This document shows, one piece after another, positions 16,264 to 25,634 of a DNA stretch of 64,000 nt (position 1 is its first letter; each line of letters begins with the position of its first letter). A program made the position numbers and the translations under genes. The DNA is from Tissierellia bacterium (GTDB lineage Bacteria; Bacillota; Clostridia; Tissierellales; Peptoniphilaceae): assembly GCA_012519495.1 (NCBI GenBank), contig JAAYQA010000062.1:1-64000 (forward strand), written 5' to 3'. The notes beneath the pieces are model-generated. The model searched no databases. It saw only the letters and a program-made list of their open reading frames with translations, and was not told the DNA's origin.

Positions 16264-18761
16264 AAAAATGTGTGTATACAGATGCGCTTTTGCGGGCAAA
16301 CGTCCGGATTGTTTCAACCCGCTGGCAGGTGGAGGCATGTACGGCACAGGCAAGAAATCCTGCGGGGATTACCGCCGGACAAAACGCCTTAAGTCTCGAG
16401 TCGTTTGCCGCACAAATCCACCCGGCAGAAACGGTGGATCGCGCAACGGCGCTTTGGTTTTTGCGGGACTTATTGCGTACCATACCGGTCGGGCGCTATC
16501 AGCGTATTGCAAAGGAAGCGGGGTTTCCCGCCGTTTTGTTCGGATGGATCAGCACGCTGATCGGAGAAAAGATTGAACCGGATGCATTGGCCGGCCCGCA
16601 GAAGGATTTGCGGGCCTTGTATGCTGCGTATCTTTCGCGTTTAAAAGAAAGGGGTTTGCTCAGCCGGGAAATGGCCATTGCCGCTGCAGCGGAAAAGGCG
16701 GCGAAGGAAACCGTAGGGACGATAAACGTATCGGGTTTTATCGATTTTCGGGCGGTAGAGATGGATTTTTTGGACGCCTTGGCCGAGAAAAACGAGATTA
16801 CGGTCGTACTGCAAAAATATGGTGCCAATGCCTTTGTCAAAGCCCGGGAGGCGGCGTTTCGACGGCGTGGCTGGCAGGTGGAAGAACAGGCTGCTGTACA
16901 TAAGGAACCACCCAAACGGCTTTTGTCTGCACCTACGCATGCGCTTTCAGCCCGTGCGGCTTTAGGTGAAGCGGCAAGCGCTGCCCAACGGGGAGAGAGT
17001 TTTGATTTTGTCGTATCGGATGCACAAACCGCCCGCGCGCTGATGCAAGAGGCGGAAAATGCCCATCTCGTGTTGGCACGACCGCAGGCGGGAACGGCTT
17101 TGCAGACACATGTGGGGCGTGATGCACTTGCGCTGTTGCGTATGTGTCAGAGACCGGATGCAGCGACGATGGATAAAAGACGTGCCCTGCGGTCGTTTCC
17201 TTTGCTGGAAAAAGAGGAAACGGAAGAACCGGACGCCGAACGCCGATGGGCAGAAGAACGAAGGAACATGGTGGATCCGATTGCTTTTTTGCGACAGAAA
17301 ATTGCGGTGTTTCAGACAGAAGTATTTCCGGAACTGCTTCAGACATCGGACAAAGCAGCCGGTGAATGGCATGCGGCAGAAGCGGTTAAAAATGCATTGC
17401 GCAAAATGGATAATGGGGTCCGGGTTGATGGCAGAGAGGCGGAACTTTTTTTACACGATACGCTGGAAGATACCCCGGTTTTGCAGGGAGGTGCACAAAA
17501 AGGCGTGCGCCTGCTTTTGCTGCAGGAGAGTGCGAACCTGCAATCGGATCATCGGATTTTTGTCGGTTTTGACCGTGATTTTCCACCGGTTTCGTCGGAG
17601 AATTTTCTTTTGCGTGGCCGCTTTGCACAAAAAGGGGCGGTTCTTGCTTTGGACATACAGTTTTCCAAAGAAAAACTCCGCGTAGAAGATGCGCTGTTTC
17701 ATGCAAAAAAAGCAAGCTTTGTGTTGTTGCGCGGCGAAGAAGGTTTGTCGGTATCCCCTCTTTTGTCGGAGGTTCTGCCGGAAGGAGAAGACGCAAGTCT
17801 TAACTCGCGTTTGCCTGTTTCAGATAGGCTTTTTTCCGAGAAGGCTTTTCGTATGTTTGCCGCAGCACAGGGTACAGAAAACGATGTGTACGGAGCATAC
17901 CGAAAAAACCGCAACCGGTACGGAACGGCGGGCACAGGCACAGGCGGGCCGTATTCCGCCTCGTCTTTGAACACCTTTGTCCAATGTCCGTATCGCTATT
18001 GGCTGCAATATGTGCTGAAGGCGGAATCGTTTGAAAGCAATTTGTATATGGCGCGCGGCAATTGTATGCATGCAGTTTTGTCGGCTTATATGGACGAAAA
18101 ACGGGATGTGATCAATGCGCAGTTGGCGGCAGGGAAGGAACCGCAGATCGAAGAAGCGCGTGTCCGGGATCTTACAGAGTCTTTTGCCGAAGACGCCGAT
18201 CCCCCGATTCCGTCCGGCCTTTTGCGGGAAATGGCGGAGGAACTGATCGCGTATCTGCAGATGGATATGCGGCGTATAGCCTCTGTGCCGTATTACCGGG
18301 TCGGTCCGACAGAAAAGCCTTTTTCATTTTCTATCGGAGAAGGGGACGGCCGTATTTGGCTGGAAGGAAAAGTGGACCGTTCAGACTGCGGGGACAATAA
18401 GGAAAACGAGTGGATTGTTGACTATAAAACAGGTGGCACAATCGCAAAAACCGCTATAGAAAACGGCAAGGATTTTCAATTGCCTTTATACAGTATGAGC
18501 CGTACCCCAAATGCCTATGTGTATTACGGATATCTCAGAAAACCGGATATCGGCGCGGTATATATGCCTGAAGCGTATGATTACGGGAAGAAAAAACCCT
18601 TTAGCCAAGAAGAATGGGCCGAGGTACTGGAGCATACCGGGGACCGGATTTTCGCGATCGATCAGAGTATACGAAACGGACAGTTCGGGATTACGCCATC
18701 GGTTGCATCGTGTGCCTATTGCCCGTTTGCTCCGGTATGCCGCAAAGGAGAATTAGCATGA
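16260..18761 (+). CDS. addB: AddB-like helicase-nuclease subunit with Fe-S nuclease domain
   Basis: 833 residues. The C-terminal third is a PD-(D/E)XK nuclease with GKVDRSD and WIVDYKTGG as the catalytic core. One cysteine in FVQCPYRYW and three in CAYCPFAPVC form the expected 4Fe-4S staple. The N-terminal part is helicase-like but shows no Walker A, and the protein is clearly shorter than the roughly 1150 residues of Bacillus AddB. It is coupled by ATGA overlaps to rnhB upstream and addA downstream. With AddA it should process double-strand ends for recombination. The gene symbol is by analogy. Confidence 0.82.
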   Translation: MKKCVYTDALLRANVRIVSTRWQVEACTAQARNPAGITAGQNALSLESFAAQIHPAETVDRATALWFLRDLLRTIPVGRYQRIAKEAGFPAVLFGWISTLIGEKIEPDALAGPQKDLRALYAAYLSRLKERGLLSREMAIAAAAEKAAKETVGTINVSGFIDFRAVEMDFLDALAEKNEITVVLQKYGANAFVKAREAAFRRRGWQVEEQAAVHKEPPKRLLSAPTHALSARAALGEAASAAQRGESFDFVVSDAQTARALMQEAENAHLVLARPQAGTALQTHVGRDALALLRMCQRPDAATMDKRRALRSFPLLEKEETEEPDAERRWAEERRNMVDPIAFLRQKIAVFQTEVFPELLQTSDKAAGEWHAAEAVKNALRKMDNGVRVDGREAELFLHDTLEDTPVLQGGAQKGVRLLLLQESANLQSDHRIFVGFDRDFPPVSSENFLLRGRFAQKGAVLALDIQFSKEKLRVEDALFHAKKASFVLLRGEEGLSVSPLLSEVLPEGEDASLNSRLPVSDRLFSEKAFRMFAAAQGTENDVYGAYRKNRNRYGTAGTGTGGPYSASSLNTFVQCPYRYWLQYVLKAESFESNLYMARGNCMHAVLSAYMDEKRDVINAQLAAGKEPQIEEARVRDLTESFAEDADPPIPSGLLREMAEELIAYLQMDMRRIASVPYYRVGPTEKPFSFSIGEGDGRIWLEGKVDRSDCGDNKENEWIVDYKTGGTIAKTAIENGKDFQLPLYSMSRTPNAYVYYGYLRKPDIGAVYMPEAYDYGKKKPFSQEEWAEVLEHTGDRIFAIDQSIRNGQFGITPSVASCAYCPFAPVCRKGELA

Positions 18762-21700
18762 GATTTAATCGGCAGCAGCAGGAAGCGATACAAACGATCG
18801 ATAGGAATATTGCCCTTGTGGCCGGCGCAGGGACCGGGAAAACCGCGGTGCTGACGGAACGGTTTATCACTTTGCTTAAGAAAGGGACGCTTCCTAAAAA
18901 TCGGGCGCTGTCTTCTATTGCCGCTATTACTTTTACGGAAAAAGCGGCCGATGAGATGAAAAAGCGTATTCAGGACCGGCTCCAGACTGAACAGACGCAT
19001 TTGCCTCTGCGCGGTCAGCATGATTTTCGCATTTCCACTATCCACGGCTTTTGTGCGCGGATCCTGCGGGATGATCCGGCCGGAGCGGGTGTAGACCCGC
19101 TGTTTACGGTGCTGGAAGAAGCCGAGGCACAAAAAATGCTGACAGGCGCCATGACAGAGGCCTATGCGCGTCTGGTAATCGATGCAGATGAGGGTATGCT
19201 GATCCGCCACGCTTGGCATGCGCACAATGCGTTTCTATCCGATGCGGTTCAGCTCTACCATCGTTTGCGGGCCGGTGCCGCAGATCGCGAACGGGTACAT
19301 AAAAACAGCACGGCGTATCCGGGCTATGCAAAGGAGAGGGATTCGTGCCTGAAAGATAAACTCTTGCAGTATCTGAAAACGGCCGGCAAAAACCAGAAAC
19401 TGTATAAATTCCTTACAGAAAACGGCGGCGAAACAGAAATTACACAAAGCAAGGAAAGCCGCTTGAAACTGGTCTCGCTTCTGGTGCAGGCGGACCCGTT
19501 CGGTACAGCGAAGGGCGTGGCGGAGATAAAAGATATGGTGTACCATTGCGCGGCGGATTCGGAAACGGAGTTCAAGCAGGCCGGCGACTTTCTGTTTGCC
19601 CTTTTGGCCGAAGCGGGCCGAATCTACACGGCAGACAAAAAAAGAAAGGCCGGTCTGGACTATGATGATCTGCAGGAAAAGGCACTCTGCCGCCTGCGGG
19701 ATCCGGAGGCATTGCGCGCATGGCAGGATGAGATCCGCTATCTGATGGTGGACGAATGCCAGGATATAAACGATATGCAAAAGGAGATTTTCTACGCCCT
19801 CTGCACCAAAGAGAAGCCGCTGGACCGGAACAATCTTTTTGTCGTCGGGGATCCGCGTCAGTCTATCTACGGTTTTCGTTATGCGCGGGCGGAATTGTTT
19901 GAGCAGCTGCAAAAGGATGTGACGGATTCCGGCGGGGCGGTTTTGTCGATGAGCACCAATTACCGCTGCAGCCCGGAGATCATCTCTTATGTGAACGGGG
20001 TGTTTCGCCCGTATTTTCCGAAGCTGGAAGAGCTGCAGGCAGGTGGCGATGCAAAACACGTCTGTATCGAATGGTGCGCAGGCGAAGACAAAGAGTCGAT
20101 CACACCCGAAGCGGATGCGGCCCGCGTGTGCGACAAGGTGGCGGAACTGCTGCATAATGGGGAAGCACCCAATGATATCGGGCTGCTGTTTCGCTCATCG
20201 GCACGGATGCATCTGTACGAAAATGAACTGAAACGGGCCGGGATTCCCTGCGTGAACCTTTCTTCCAAATCGTTCTGGAACCGGCAGGAAGTGCTGGATC
20301 TGTTGGCGGCGGTGCTCGTAGCCACAAACAGCGCGGACACGGTGTGGTGGCTGGCGTTTTTGCGCTCGCCCTTTGCCGGTGTGTCCGACCGGGAATTGCT
20401 TAGCTGGAATGCCTATGGGGACAATTGGGAAGAGCGGCTGATCGGAGCAAAATATAAGGCGAAAAAGGCAGAGGCGGTTTTGGCCCGGATCCGCGAATAC
20501 AGAGAGCGGCTTCGTCTGGACAGTTTGCCCTGTCTGGTGACGGATTTGCGGCGCGAATACGATGTGTACTGCGCGGCAGAACCCGATGCGGAACGCAGAC
20601 TGGCGAATCTGGATGCCTTGCTTGCGTGGCTCTACGATCGCCAGGAGCAGGATAATCCTGCGCCGGAGCAGTTGGCTGAAGACTGGCTTTGGCATACCGG
20701 TGTGGAAGAAGAGGAAGCCGAACAGGCAGACACAGAAGGCGGGGCTGTGACGCTGATGACGATTCATAAGGCGAAAGGGCTGGAAAAGCGCGTCATTTTT
20801 CTTGTAGGCATTGATGCAAATACATCCGGTTTTTCGGATGCATTCCTGTATGACGAGAATCGCGTATACATTAAGGGTTCTGCCGGGCATGCACTGGCCG
20901 GGAAAAGGCAGCGTCAGCGGGAAGAAGAAGAGGAACGCCGCATATTGTATGTTGCCCTGACGCGGGCAAAAGAGTCCCTGTATCTGACCTCGCATACCGG
21001 AAAGAACCAGAGTTTTTATAAAACGCTGAAAGAAGCAGGCTACGACCCGGCCGGATTGCCCGCAATGCACACACAGAAACCGGCAGCTATGCCGCAAAGA
21101 AAAGCCCGTGTGCATGTCAAACCTGTGCGTTTTACTTTTCCTAACCCGCCCTTGCAGACACGGGCTTTTAGCGCATCGCAATGGATGCAGTTTCTTTCCT
21201 GCAAGCGCGCCTGGTATCTGCAGTATAAGCTTTTTATCCATGCAGATCCGCCGACGGTTTCCGTATTACCCGATGAGGAGGCTATAAACACGGACTACCG
21301 TTTGGCAGGGCATAAGAAGGGGAGTTTGTTTCATGCTCTGGCGGAAGCACCCGACGATGTGGATCCAGAGTCGCAAATCCATGCATTGGCCCGGCGATAC
21401 GGGGTAGAGCCGTCTGCTAAGGAGATCGCACAATTGAAAACGTGGCTGCATCATGTCCGGACATATCCCTTTCAGGGACAGACAGCACACGAACAGGATT
21501 TTGACTGGGAACGCAACGGTTTTTTGTGGACGGGGTCGGTAGATCTGGTAGAAGACGGTCCGGTGTTTCGGATTTATGATTTTAAGACCAATCAGAAAAA
21601 AGCGGGTTTAACCAAGTATATTCCGCAAATGCAATTGTATGCTTTGGCGATGCGCGCTCTAACCGGACGGGTGCCGGAGGCTGTTTTGTGGTGGCTGCCG

Positions 21701-21877
21701 GGAAACGAGCAGATTCCCGTGGATGTATCGGATGCGGCTTTGCAAAAAGCGGAAGAACAGATGGATGCTTTTACTTCCTATGTGACAAGGCAAACCGATT
21801 GGGCCGCTTATCCTTGTACCGAGAGTTGTCCCGCATATTGCCGAAGTAAAAATCTCTGCGATGCATTGTCCGAATAA
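18758..21877 (+). CDS. addA: AddA-like UvrD-family helicase-nuclease
   Basis: 1039 residues. Superfamily 1 motifs in order: GAGTGKT (23-29), ITFTEKAADEM, MVDECQD (Walker B), GDPRQSIYGFR, TIHKAKGLE and ALTRAKESLY. A C-terminal RecB-type nuclease carries GSVDLVEDG and IYDFKTNQ. Unlike Bacillus AddA, the nuclease is framed by cysteines: one in FLSCKRAWY and a cluster in CTESCPAYCRSKNLC, implying a second Fe-S cluster in the complex. ATG 18758 has AAAGGAG upstream and overlaps the partner's stop. Confidence 0.9.
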   Translation: MRFNRQQQEAIQTIDRNIALVAGAGTGKTAVLTERFITLLKKGTLPKNRALSSIAAITFTEKAADEMKKRIQDRLQTEQTHLPLRGQHDFRISTIHGFCARILRDDPAGAGVDPLFTVLEEAEAQKMLTGAMTEAYARLVIDADEGMLIRHAWHAHNAFLSDAVQLYHRLRAGAADRERVHKNSTAYPGYAKERDSCLKDKLLQYLKTAGKNQKLYKFLTENGGETEITQSKESRLKLVSLLVQADPFGTAKGVAEIKDMVYHCAADSETEFKQAGDFLFALLAEAGRIYTADKKRKAGLDYDDLQEKALCRLRDPEALRAWQDEIRYLMVDECQDINDMQKEIFYALCTKEKPLDRNNLFVVGDPRQSIYGFRYARAELFEQLQKDVTDSGGAVLSMSTNYRCSPEIISYVNGVFRPYFPKLEELQAGGDAKHVCIEWCAGEDKESITPEADAARVCDKVAELLHNGEAPNDIGLLFRSSARMHLYENELKRAGIPCVNLSSKSFWNRQEVLDLLAAVLVATNSADTVWWLAFLRSPFAGVSDRELLSWNAYGDNWEERLIGAKYKAKKAEAVLARIREYRERLRLDSLPCLVTDLRREYDVYCAAEPDAERRLANLDALLAWLYDRQEQDNPAPEQLAEDWLWHTGVEEEEAEQADTEGGAVTLMTIHKAKGLEKRVIFLVGIDANTSGFSDAFLYDENRVYIKGSAGHALAGKRQRQREEEEERRILYVALTRAKESLYLTSHTGKNQSFYKTLKEAGYDPAGLPAMHTQKPAAMPQRKARVHVKPVRFTFPNPPLQTRAFSASQWMQFLSCKRAWYLQYKLFIHADPPTVSVLPDEEAINTDYRLAGHKKGSLFHALAEAPDDVDPESQIHALARRYGVEPSAKEIAQLKTWLHHVRTYPFQGQTAHEQDFDWERNGFLWTGSVDLVEDGPVFRIYDFKTNQKKAGLTKYIPQMQLYALAMRALTGRVPEAVLWWLPGNEQIPVDVSDAALQKAEEQMDAFTSYVTRQTDWAAYPCTESCPAYCRSKNLCDALSE

Positions 21878-21941
21878 CCTTCAAATGGGTATATATGGGT
21901 CATAATTCTATACACGACTGAAACAAATGGAGGAGACACCG

Positions 21942-22796
21942 ATGAAATGGCAGGGTAGAAGACAAAGCAGCAATGTAGAGGACCGCAGGGGACAGCGTGG
22001 AGCCGGCGGCGGTCGCGGCATGCCCATGGTTCCGATCGGGGGCGGACTGGGCCTGATTATTATGGTTATACTCTTTTTCTTGCAAGGCGGACTGGGTGGC
22101 GGTACGCAACCGGCCCAGCAGCAACCGGCGAATCTGCCGACATCGGCAGAAGAAGAGCAGATGTACGAATTTGCAAAAGTCGTTCTGGCCGACACGGAAG
22201 ATGTCTGGCATGATCTGTTTGCGGAGCAGGGGTATGCGTACAGTGAACCGACACTGGTCGTATTTACAGACTCCGTACAATCGGCCTGCGGTGTGGCCGG
22301 TTCTTCCACCGGACCTTTCTATTGTCCGGGGGACCATAAACTGTATATTGACCTTTCTTTCTTCCATGAACTGTCCACCAAGTACGGCGCGTCGGGCGAA
22401 TTTGCCATGGCTTATGTAATTGCCCACGAGGTGGGGCATCATGTACAGACGCTTTTGGGCTTGACGGATCAGGTATTTTCCTTAAAGGACAGGATGTCTG
22501 AGAGTGAGTTCAACCGGTATCTGGTACGCTTTGAATTGCAGGCGGACTATTTTGCTGGCGTATGGGCGCATCATATCGGGCAAAAAGGGTATCTGGAAGC
22601 CGGCGATATCGACGAAGCATTAAATGCTGCGTATCAAATCGGAGATGATACGCTGCAAAAACGCAGCCAGGGCTATGTCGTTCCCGACAGCTTTACGCAC
22701 GGAACCTCCGAACAGCGCAGCGGCTGGTTTAAGAAGGGCTACGAATACGGCACGATTGCCGACGGCGACACCTTCAATATGGAAGACCCCCGGTAA
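21942..22796 (+). CDS. Neutral zinc metallopeptidase (YpfJ family)
   Basis: 284 residues. A Gly-rich cytoplasmic start is followed by one membrane segment (about 28-50, IIMVILFFL) and an outward catalytic domain. The zinc motif is IAHEVGHHVQ, with FELQADYFAG as the third-ligand region. Family members are membrane-anchored neutral metallopeptidases with unknown substrates. I take ATG 21942, preceded by GGAGGAG; an upstream ATG at 21927 overlaps that site. Confidence 0.9.
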   Translation: MKWQGRRQSSNVEDRRGQRGAGGGRGMPMVPIGGGLGLIIMVILFFLQGGLGGGTQPAQQQPANLPTSAEEEQMYEFAKVVLADTEDVWHDLFAEQGYAYSEPTLVVFTDSVQSACGVAGSSTGPFYCPGDHKLYIDLSFFHELSTKYGASGEFAMAYVIAHEVGHHVQTLLGLTDQVFSLKDRMSESEFNRYLVRFELQADYFAGVWAHHIGQKGYLEAGDIDEALNAAYQIGDDTLQKRSQGYVVPDSFTHGTSEQRSGWFKKGYEYGTIADGDTFNMEDPR

Positions 22797-22806
22797 GGAG
22801 AAAGGC

Positions 22807-23664
22807 ATGCGATATTTTACCGCCCGTATCAACGGCGAACACAAACCCGGAGTGGCCATGGGAAACAAGGCCGCTCTTTTTTCCGATTTGGGCATAGAGG
22901 AAAAGAGCCTGCTTGCCTGGCTGCAGAAGGAAGAAGCAGCCCCTTCTTTTCGTGAAGAATCCTTCCAAAGGGATTTGCAGGAGCTGGTACTTGCATCGCC
23001 GATTGTACACCCGCCGCATGATATTTTATGTGTCGGGAAAAACTATATGGAACATATCAAAGAACTGCGCGGGGATCTGGGTGAGGAACCGATCCGCCCG
23101 GTTCCGCATTATTTCGGAAAAAGATGCAGCGAGGCACTTGGTCCGACGGATGCGATCCGCGGGTTTTTTTCGCTGGATGCAGGCCTGGACTATGAAGTGG
23201 AACTGGCTGCGGTAATCGGAAAGACCGGCAGAGACATCCCACAGGACAAAGTCTGGGACTATCTGTTCGGTTTTACGGTGCTCAATGATTTGTCATCGCG
23301 CACCCTGCAGAATCATCATGTGCAGTGGTATCGGGGCAAGTCACTGGACGGTTATACGGTAATAGGACCCTGGATTGTAGATAAAGAAGCTTTCACTCGT
23401 CCGCTCAAGTTGGAACTTACCACGCATGTAAACGGCGAGCTGCGGCAAAAGGCCAATACGGAACAGATGATTTTTTCTCTGGAAGAGTTGGTGTCGGAGC
23501 TTTCGCAAGGGATCACACTCCGGCCGGGCGATATGATTGCAACCGGGACCCCGTCCGGTGTGGGGATGGGGTTTTCTCCGCCGCGCTTTTTGCAAAAGGG
23601 CGACTGTGTGCGCATGGAGATTGAAAACATCGGTGTATTGCAGAATCTCGTAACGGATGCTTGA
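22807..23664 (+). CDS. Fumarylacetoacetate hydrolase (FAH) family protein
   Basis: 285 residues. Conserved metal and substrate segments: ILCVGKNYMEH, DYEVELAAVIGK, NDLSSRT and GTPSGVGMG. FAH-family enzymes cleave or isomerise acylpyruvates or decarboxylate oxaloacetate in a divalent-metal site; the actual substrate is not clear. AAGGAGAAAGG precedes ATG 22807, 10 bases after the metallopeptidase stop. The stop codon lies within the -35 of the next transcript. Confidence 0.9.
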   Translation: MRYFTARINGEHKPGVAMGNKAALFSDLGIEEKSLLAWLQKEEAAPSFREESFQRDLQELVLASPIVHPPHDILCVGKNYMEHIKELRGDLGEEPIRPVPHYFGKRCSEALGPTDAIRGFFSLDAGLDYEVELAAVIGKTGRDIPQDKVWDYLFGFTVLNDLSSRTLQNHHVQWYRGKSLDGYTVIGPWIVDKEAFTRPLKLELTTHVNGELRQKANTEQMIFSLEELVSELSQGITLRPGDMIATGTPSGVGMGFSPPRFLQKGDCVRMEIENIGVLQNLVTDA

Positions 23665-23689
23665 CAATGCGGTAGCGGTACACTATACT
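23661..23689 (+). promoter_or_regulatory. Promoter of the T-box/metNIQ transcript
   Basis: TTGACA (23661-23666) and TATACT (23684-23689) with a 17-base spacer. The perfect -35 overlaps the stop codon of the FAH gene. Confidence 0.9.
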
Positions 23690-23694
23690 ACAGT

Positions 23695-23970
23695 TATTCT
23701 ATAGAACGACTGAGAAGAGGAAAGTAGGTCGGCGAAACTTCTGCAGAGAGCCCGGACACGGTGAAAACGGGCGAAGGGAAACCGTCTGAAAATGGCCTTG
23801 GAGTCTTGCGTTGAGATCTTCGGATTCAGGCGCAACGTGTGCACACGATAGCGTGCCGGGGTATGAATTCGTACCCGATGAGATCCGTTTTGTGAAAAAC
23901 GGATGAATATGGGTGGTAACGCGAGTTTCTCTCGTCCCATAACGACGGTTATGGGACGGGAGTTTTTTTA
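23695..23970 (+). ncRNA. T-box leader, probably methionine-specific
   Basis: The leader has T-box hallmarks in order: an AGAGAG element (about 23744-23749), a stem I apical region with GGTGAAAAC, the specifier stretch TGAAAATGGCC followed by TTGGAGT, and the T-box sequence GGGTGGTAACGCG (23911-23923). A terminator closes it. The likely specifier is ATG at 23792-23794, matching the methionine importer downstream; reading AAT (Asn) one base earlier cannot be excluded by eye. Uncharged tRNA binding would favour the antiterminator and turn on metNIQ. Confidence 0.9.
23929..23969 (+). terminator. T-box regulated terminator
   Basis: A 15-base-pair stem (23929-23943 with 23948-23962, one G-U wobble) with a 4-base loop is followed by seven T. 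It lies just before the metN ribosome binding site. In the antiterminated state the T-box competes for the 5' arm. Confidence 0.93.
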
Positions 23971-23982
23971 TTGGGAGGATGT

Positions 23983-24981
23983 ATGCTGGAAGTAAAGAAT
24001 GTGAGCAAGGCGTTTCCTGTGAAAGACGGAAAGCTGCACGCGGTGCGCGATGTCAGTTTCCGGGTGGCACAGGGAGAAATATACGGGATAATCGGCCTGT
24101 CCGGTGCGGGAAAGTCGACCCTTTTGCGTTGTATCAACGCTTTGGAGCGGCCGGATACCGGAGAGATCCTCTTCGACGGGGACAATCTGCTGACGATGAA
24201 AGAGGAGGCGCTGCTGCAAAAAAGAAAAGAAATCGGCATGATTTTTCAGGGTTTCCATCTCTTAATGCAAAAAAATGCTTTGCAGAATGTGCTGCTTCCG
24301 TCCCGTTTCCATCATGCAGACAAAAACATGGCTATGGAAAAAGCCCTCGAAATGCTGGAACTCGTCGGATTATCCGAAAGAAAGGACGCGTATCCGGCGA
24401 ATCTGTCCGGCGGGCAGAAGCAAAGGCTGGCCATTGCCCGTGCTCTGGTTATGTCTCCGCGCCTGTTATTGTCCGATGAAGCAACTTCCGCCCTGGATCC
24501 GCAAACCACCGAACAGATACTGCGGCTGCTGAAGAAAATTGTCCAGACCTACGGCCTGTCCATTGTGATGATTACCCATCAGATGGAGGTGGCCAAAGAG
24601 ATTTGCGATACGGTGGCCGTCATGGAAAACGGCACGATTATTGAACAAGGCCCGGTACATGATATGTTTTTGCGGCCGAAGAAAAAAAGAACGCGCGAAA
24701 TGATTTTAGGTTTATCGGAAGAAGAATCCGAACCGTCCCCCACAAACGGGCGTACGGTGTACCGTTTGGGCTTCGAGCAATACACAGCCACAAGCCCCGT
24801 GATATCGCGCGCAGTGCGGCAGTTTGATGTGGATATCAATATACTGGCCGGAAATATTCATCAGCTGAAAGAAGAGCAGATCGGCATGCTGTATGTGGAG
24901 ATATGGGGTGATACGGCACAAGTGGACAAAACCCTCGCCTATCTGACCGAAAACGGAATCAGCTGGGAGGTGAGTGCATGA
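23983..24981 (+). CDS. metN: Methionine ABC transporter, ATP-binding protein
   Basis: 332 residues. Walker A GLSGAGKST, signature LSGGQKQR, Walker B LLLSDEATSALD and switch HQ are all intact. The C-terminal ~80 residues form the NIL/ACT-like domain that binds methionine and inhibits transport when it is abundant. GGGAGGATGT precedes ATG 23983. It overlaps metI by 4 bases. Both the T-box and the NIL domain give methionine feedback, at transcription and at activity. Confidence 0.95.
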   Translation: MLEVKNVSKAFPVKDGKLHAVRDVSFRVAQGEIYGIIGLSGAGKSTLLRCINALERPDTGEILFDGDNLLTMKEEALLQKRKEIGMIFQGFHLLMQKNALQNVLLPSRFHHADKNMAMEKALEMLELVGLSERKDAYPANLSGGQKQRLAIARALVMSPRLLLSDEATSALDPQTTEQILRLLKKIVQTYGLSIVMITHQMEVAKEICDTVAVMENGTIIEQGPVHDMFLRPKKKRTREMILGLSEEESEPSPTNGRTVYRLGFEQYTATSPVISRAVRQFDVDINILAGNIHQLKEEQIGMLYVEIWGDTAQVDKTLAYLTENGISWEVSA

Positions 24982-25619
24982 ATCTGATGCTTACAGCCCT
25001 TTTGCAGACGGTCTACATGGTACTGGCATCGACACTGATTGCCGTTGTGCTGGGATTTCCCTTGGCGGTAATCCTTTTGTTTACCCGGCCGGGCGGTTTG
25101 CGGCCCAATGAAGCGGTGTATACGATCGTAAATACGCTGGTGAATGTGTTTCGTTCGTTTCCGTTTATCATTCTGATGATCGTCCTGATCCCTTTGGGGC
25201 AGGCGCTGATCGGAAAGTCGACGGGAACCACCGCCACCATTATTCCGCTATCGATAGCGGCGGCACCGTTTGTGGCCCGCATTATTGAACAGAGTCTGCT
25301 GGAAGCCGATCCGGGTTTGGTGGAGGCGGCACGCTCCATGGGCGCGAACCCTATGCAGATCCTGTTTCAGGTTTTGCTGCCCGAAACGACCCCGTCTTTA
25401 ATTCTGGGGATAACGACTTCGGTGATCAATATCATCGGCTATTCCGCTATGGCCGGTGCGATTGGCGGAGGAGGACTGGGCGATGTAGCGATCCGTTTTG
25501 GCTTGTATCGAAGAAGCCAGCCGGAAATGCTCTGGGGTTCGGTGCTATTGATCTTATTGTTTGTACAACTTGTACAGTGGATGGGGAATTTTCTTTCCCG
25601 CAAATTGAATCATGCGTAA
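24978..25619 (+). CDS. metI: Methionine ABC transporter, permease
   Basis: 213 residues with five to six membrane segments. The EAA-type coupling loop reads EAARSMGANPMQILFQVLLP, the contact site for MetN. Family permeases import L- or D-methionine and sometimes other thioether amino acids. It is coupled to metN by ATGA and followed by metQ 15 bases later. Confidence 0.95.
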   Translation: MNLMLTALLQTVYMVLASTLIAVVLGFPLAVILLFTRPGGLRPNEAVYTIVNTLVNVFRSFPFIILMIVLIPLGQALIGKSTGTTATIIPLSIAAAPFVARIIEQSLLEADPGLVEAARSMGANPMQILFQVLLPETTPSLILGITTSVINIIGYSAMAGAIGGGGLGDVAIRFGLYRRSQPEMLWGSVLLILLFVQLVQWMGNFLSRKLNHA

Positions 25620-25634
25620 GGCAAGGAGGAAAAA

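Noticed and set aside
20195-21241. 348-residue open frame on the minus strand inside addA
   Set aside because: Antisense shadow of a well-supported helicase gene; no family features and no ribosome binding site.
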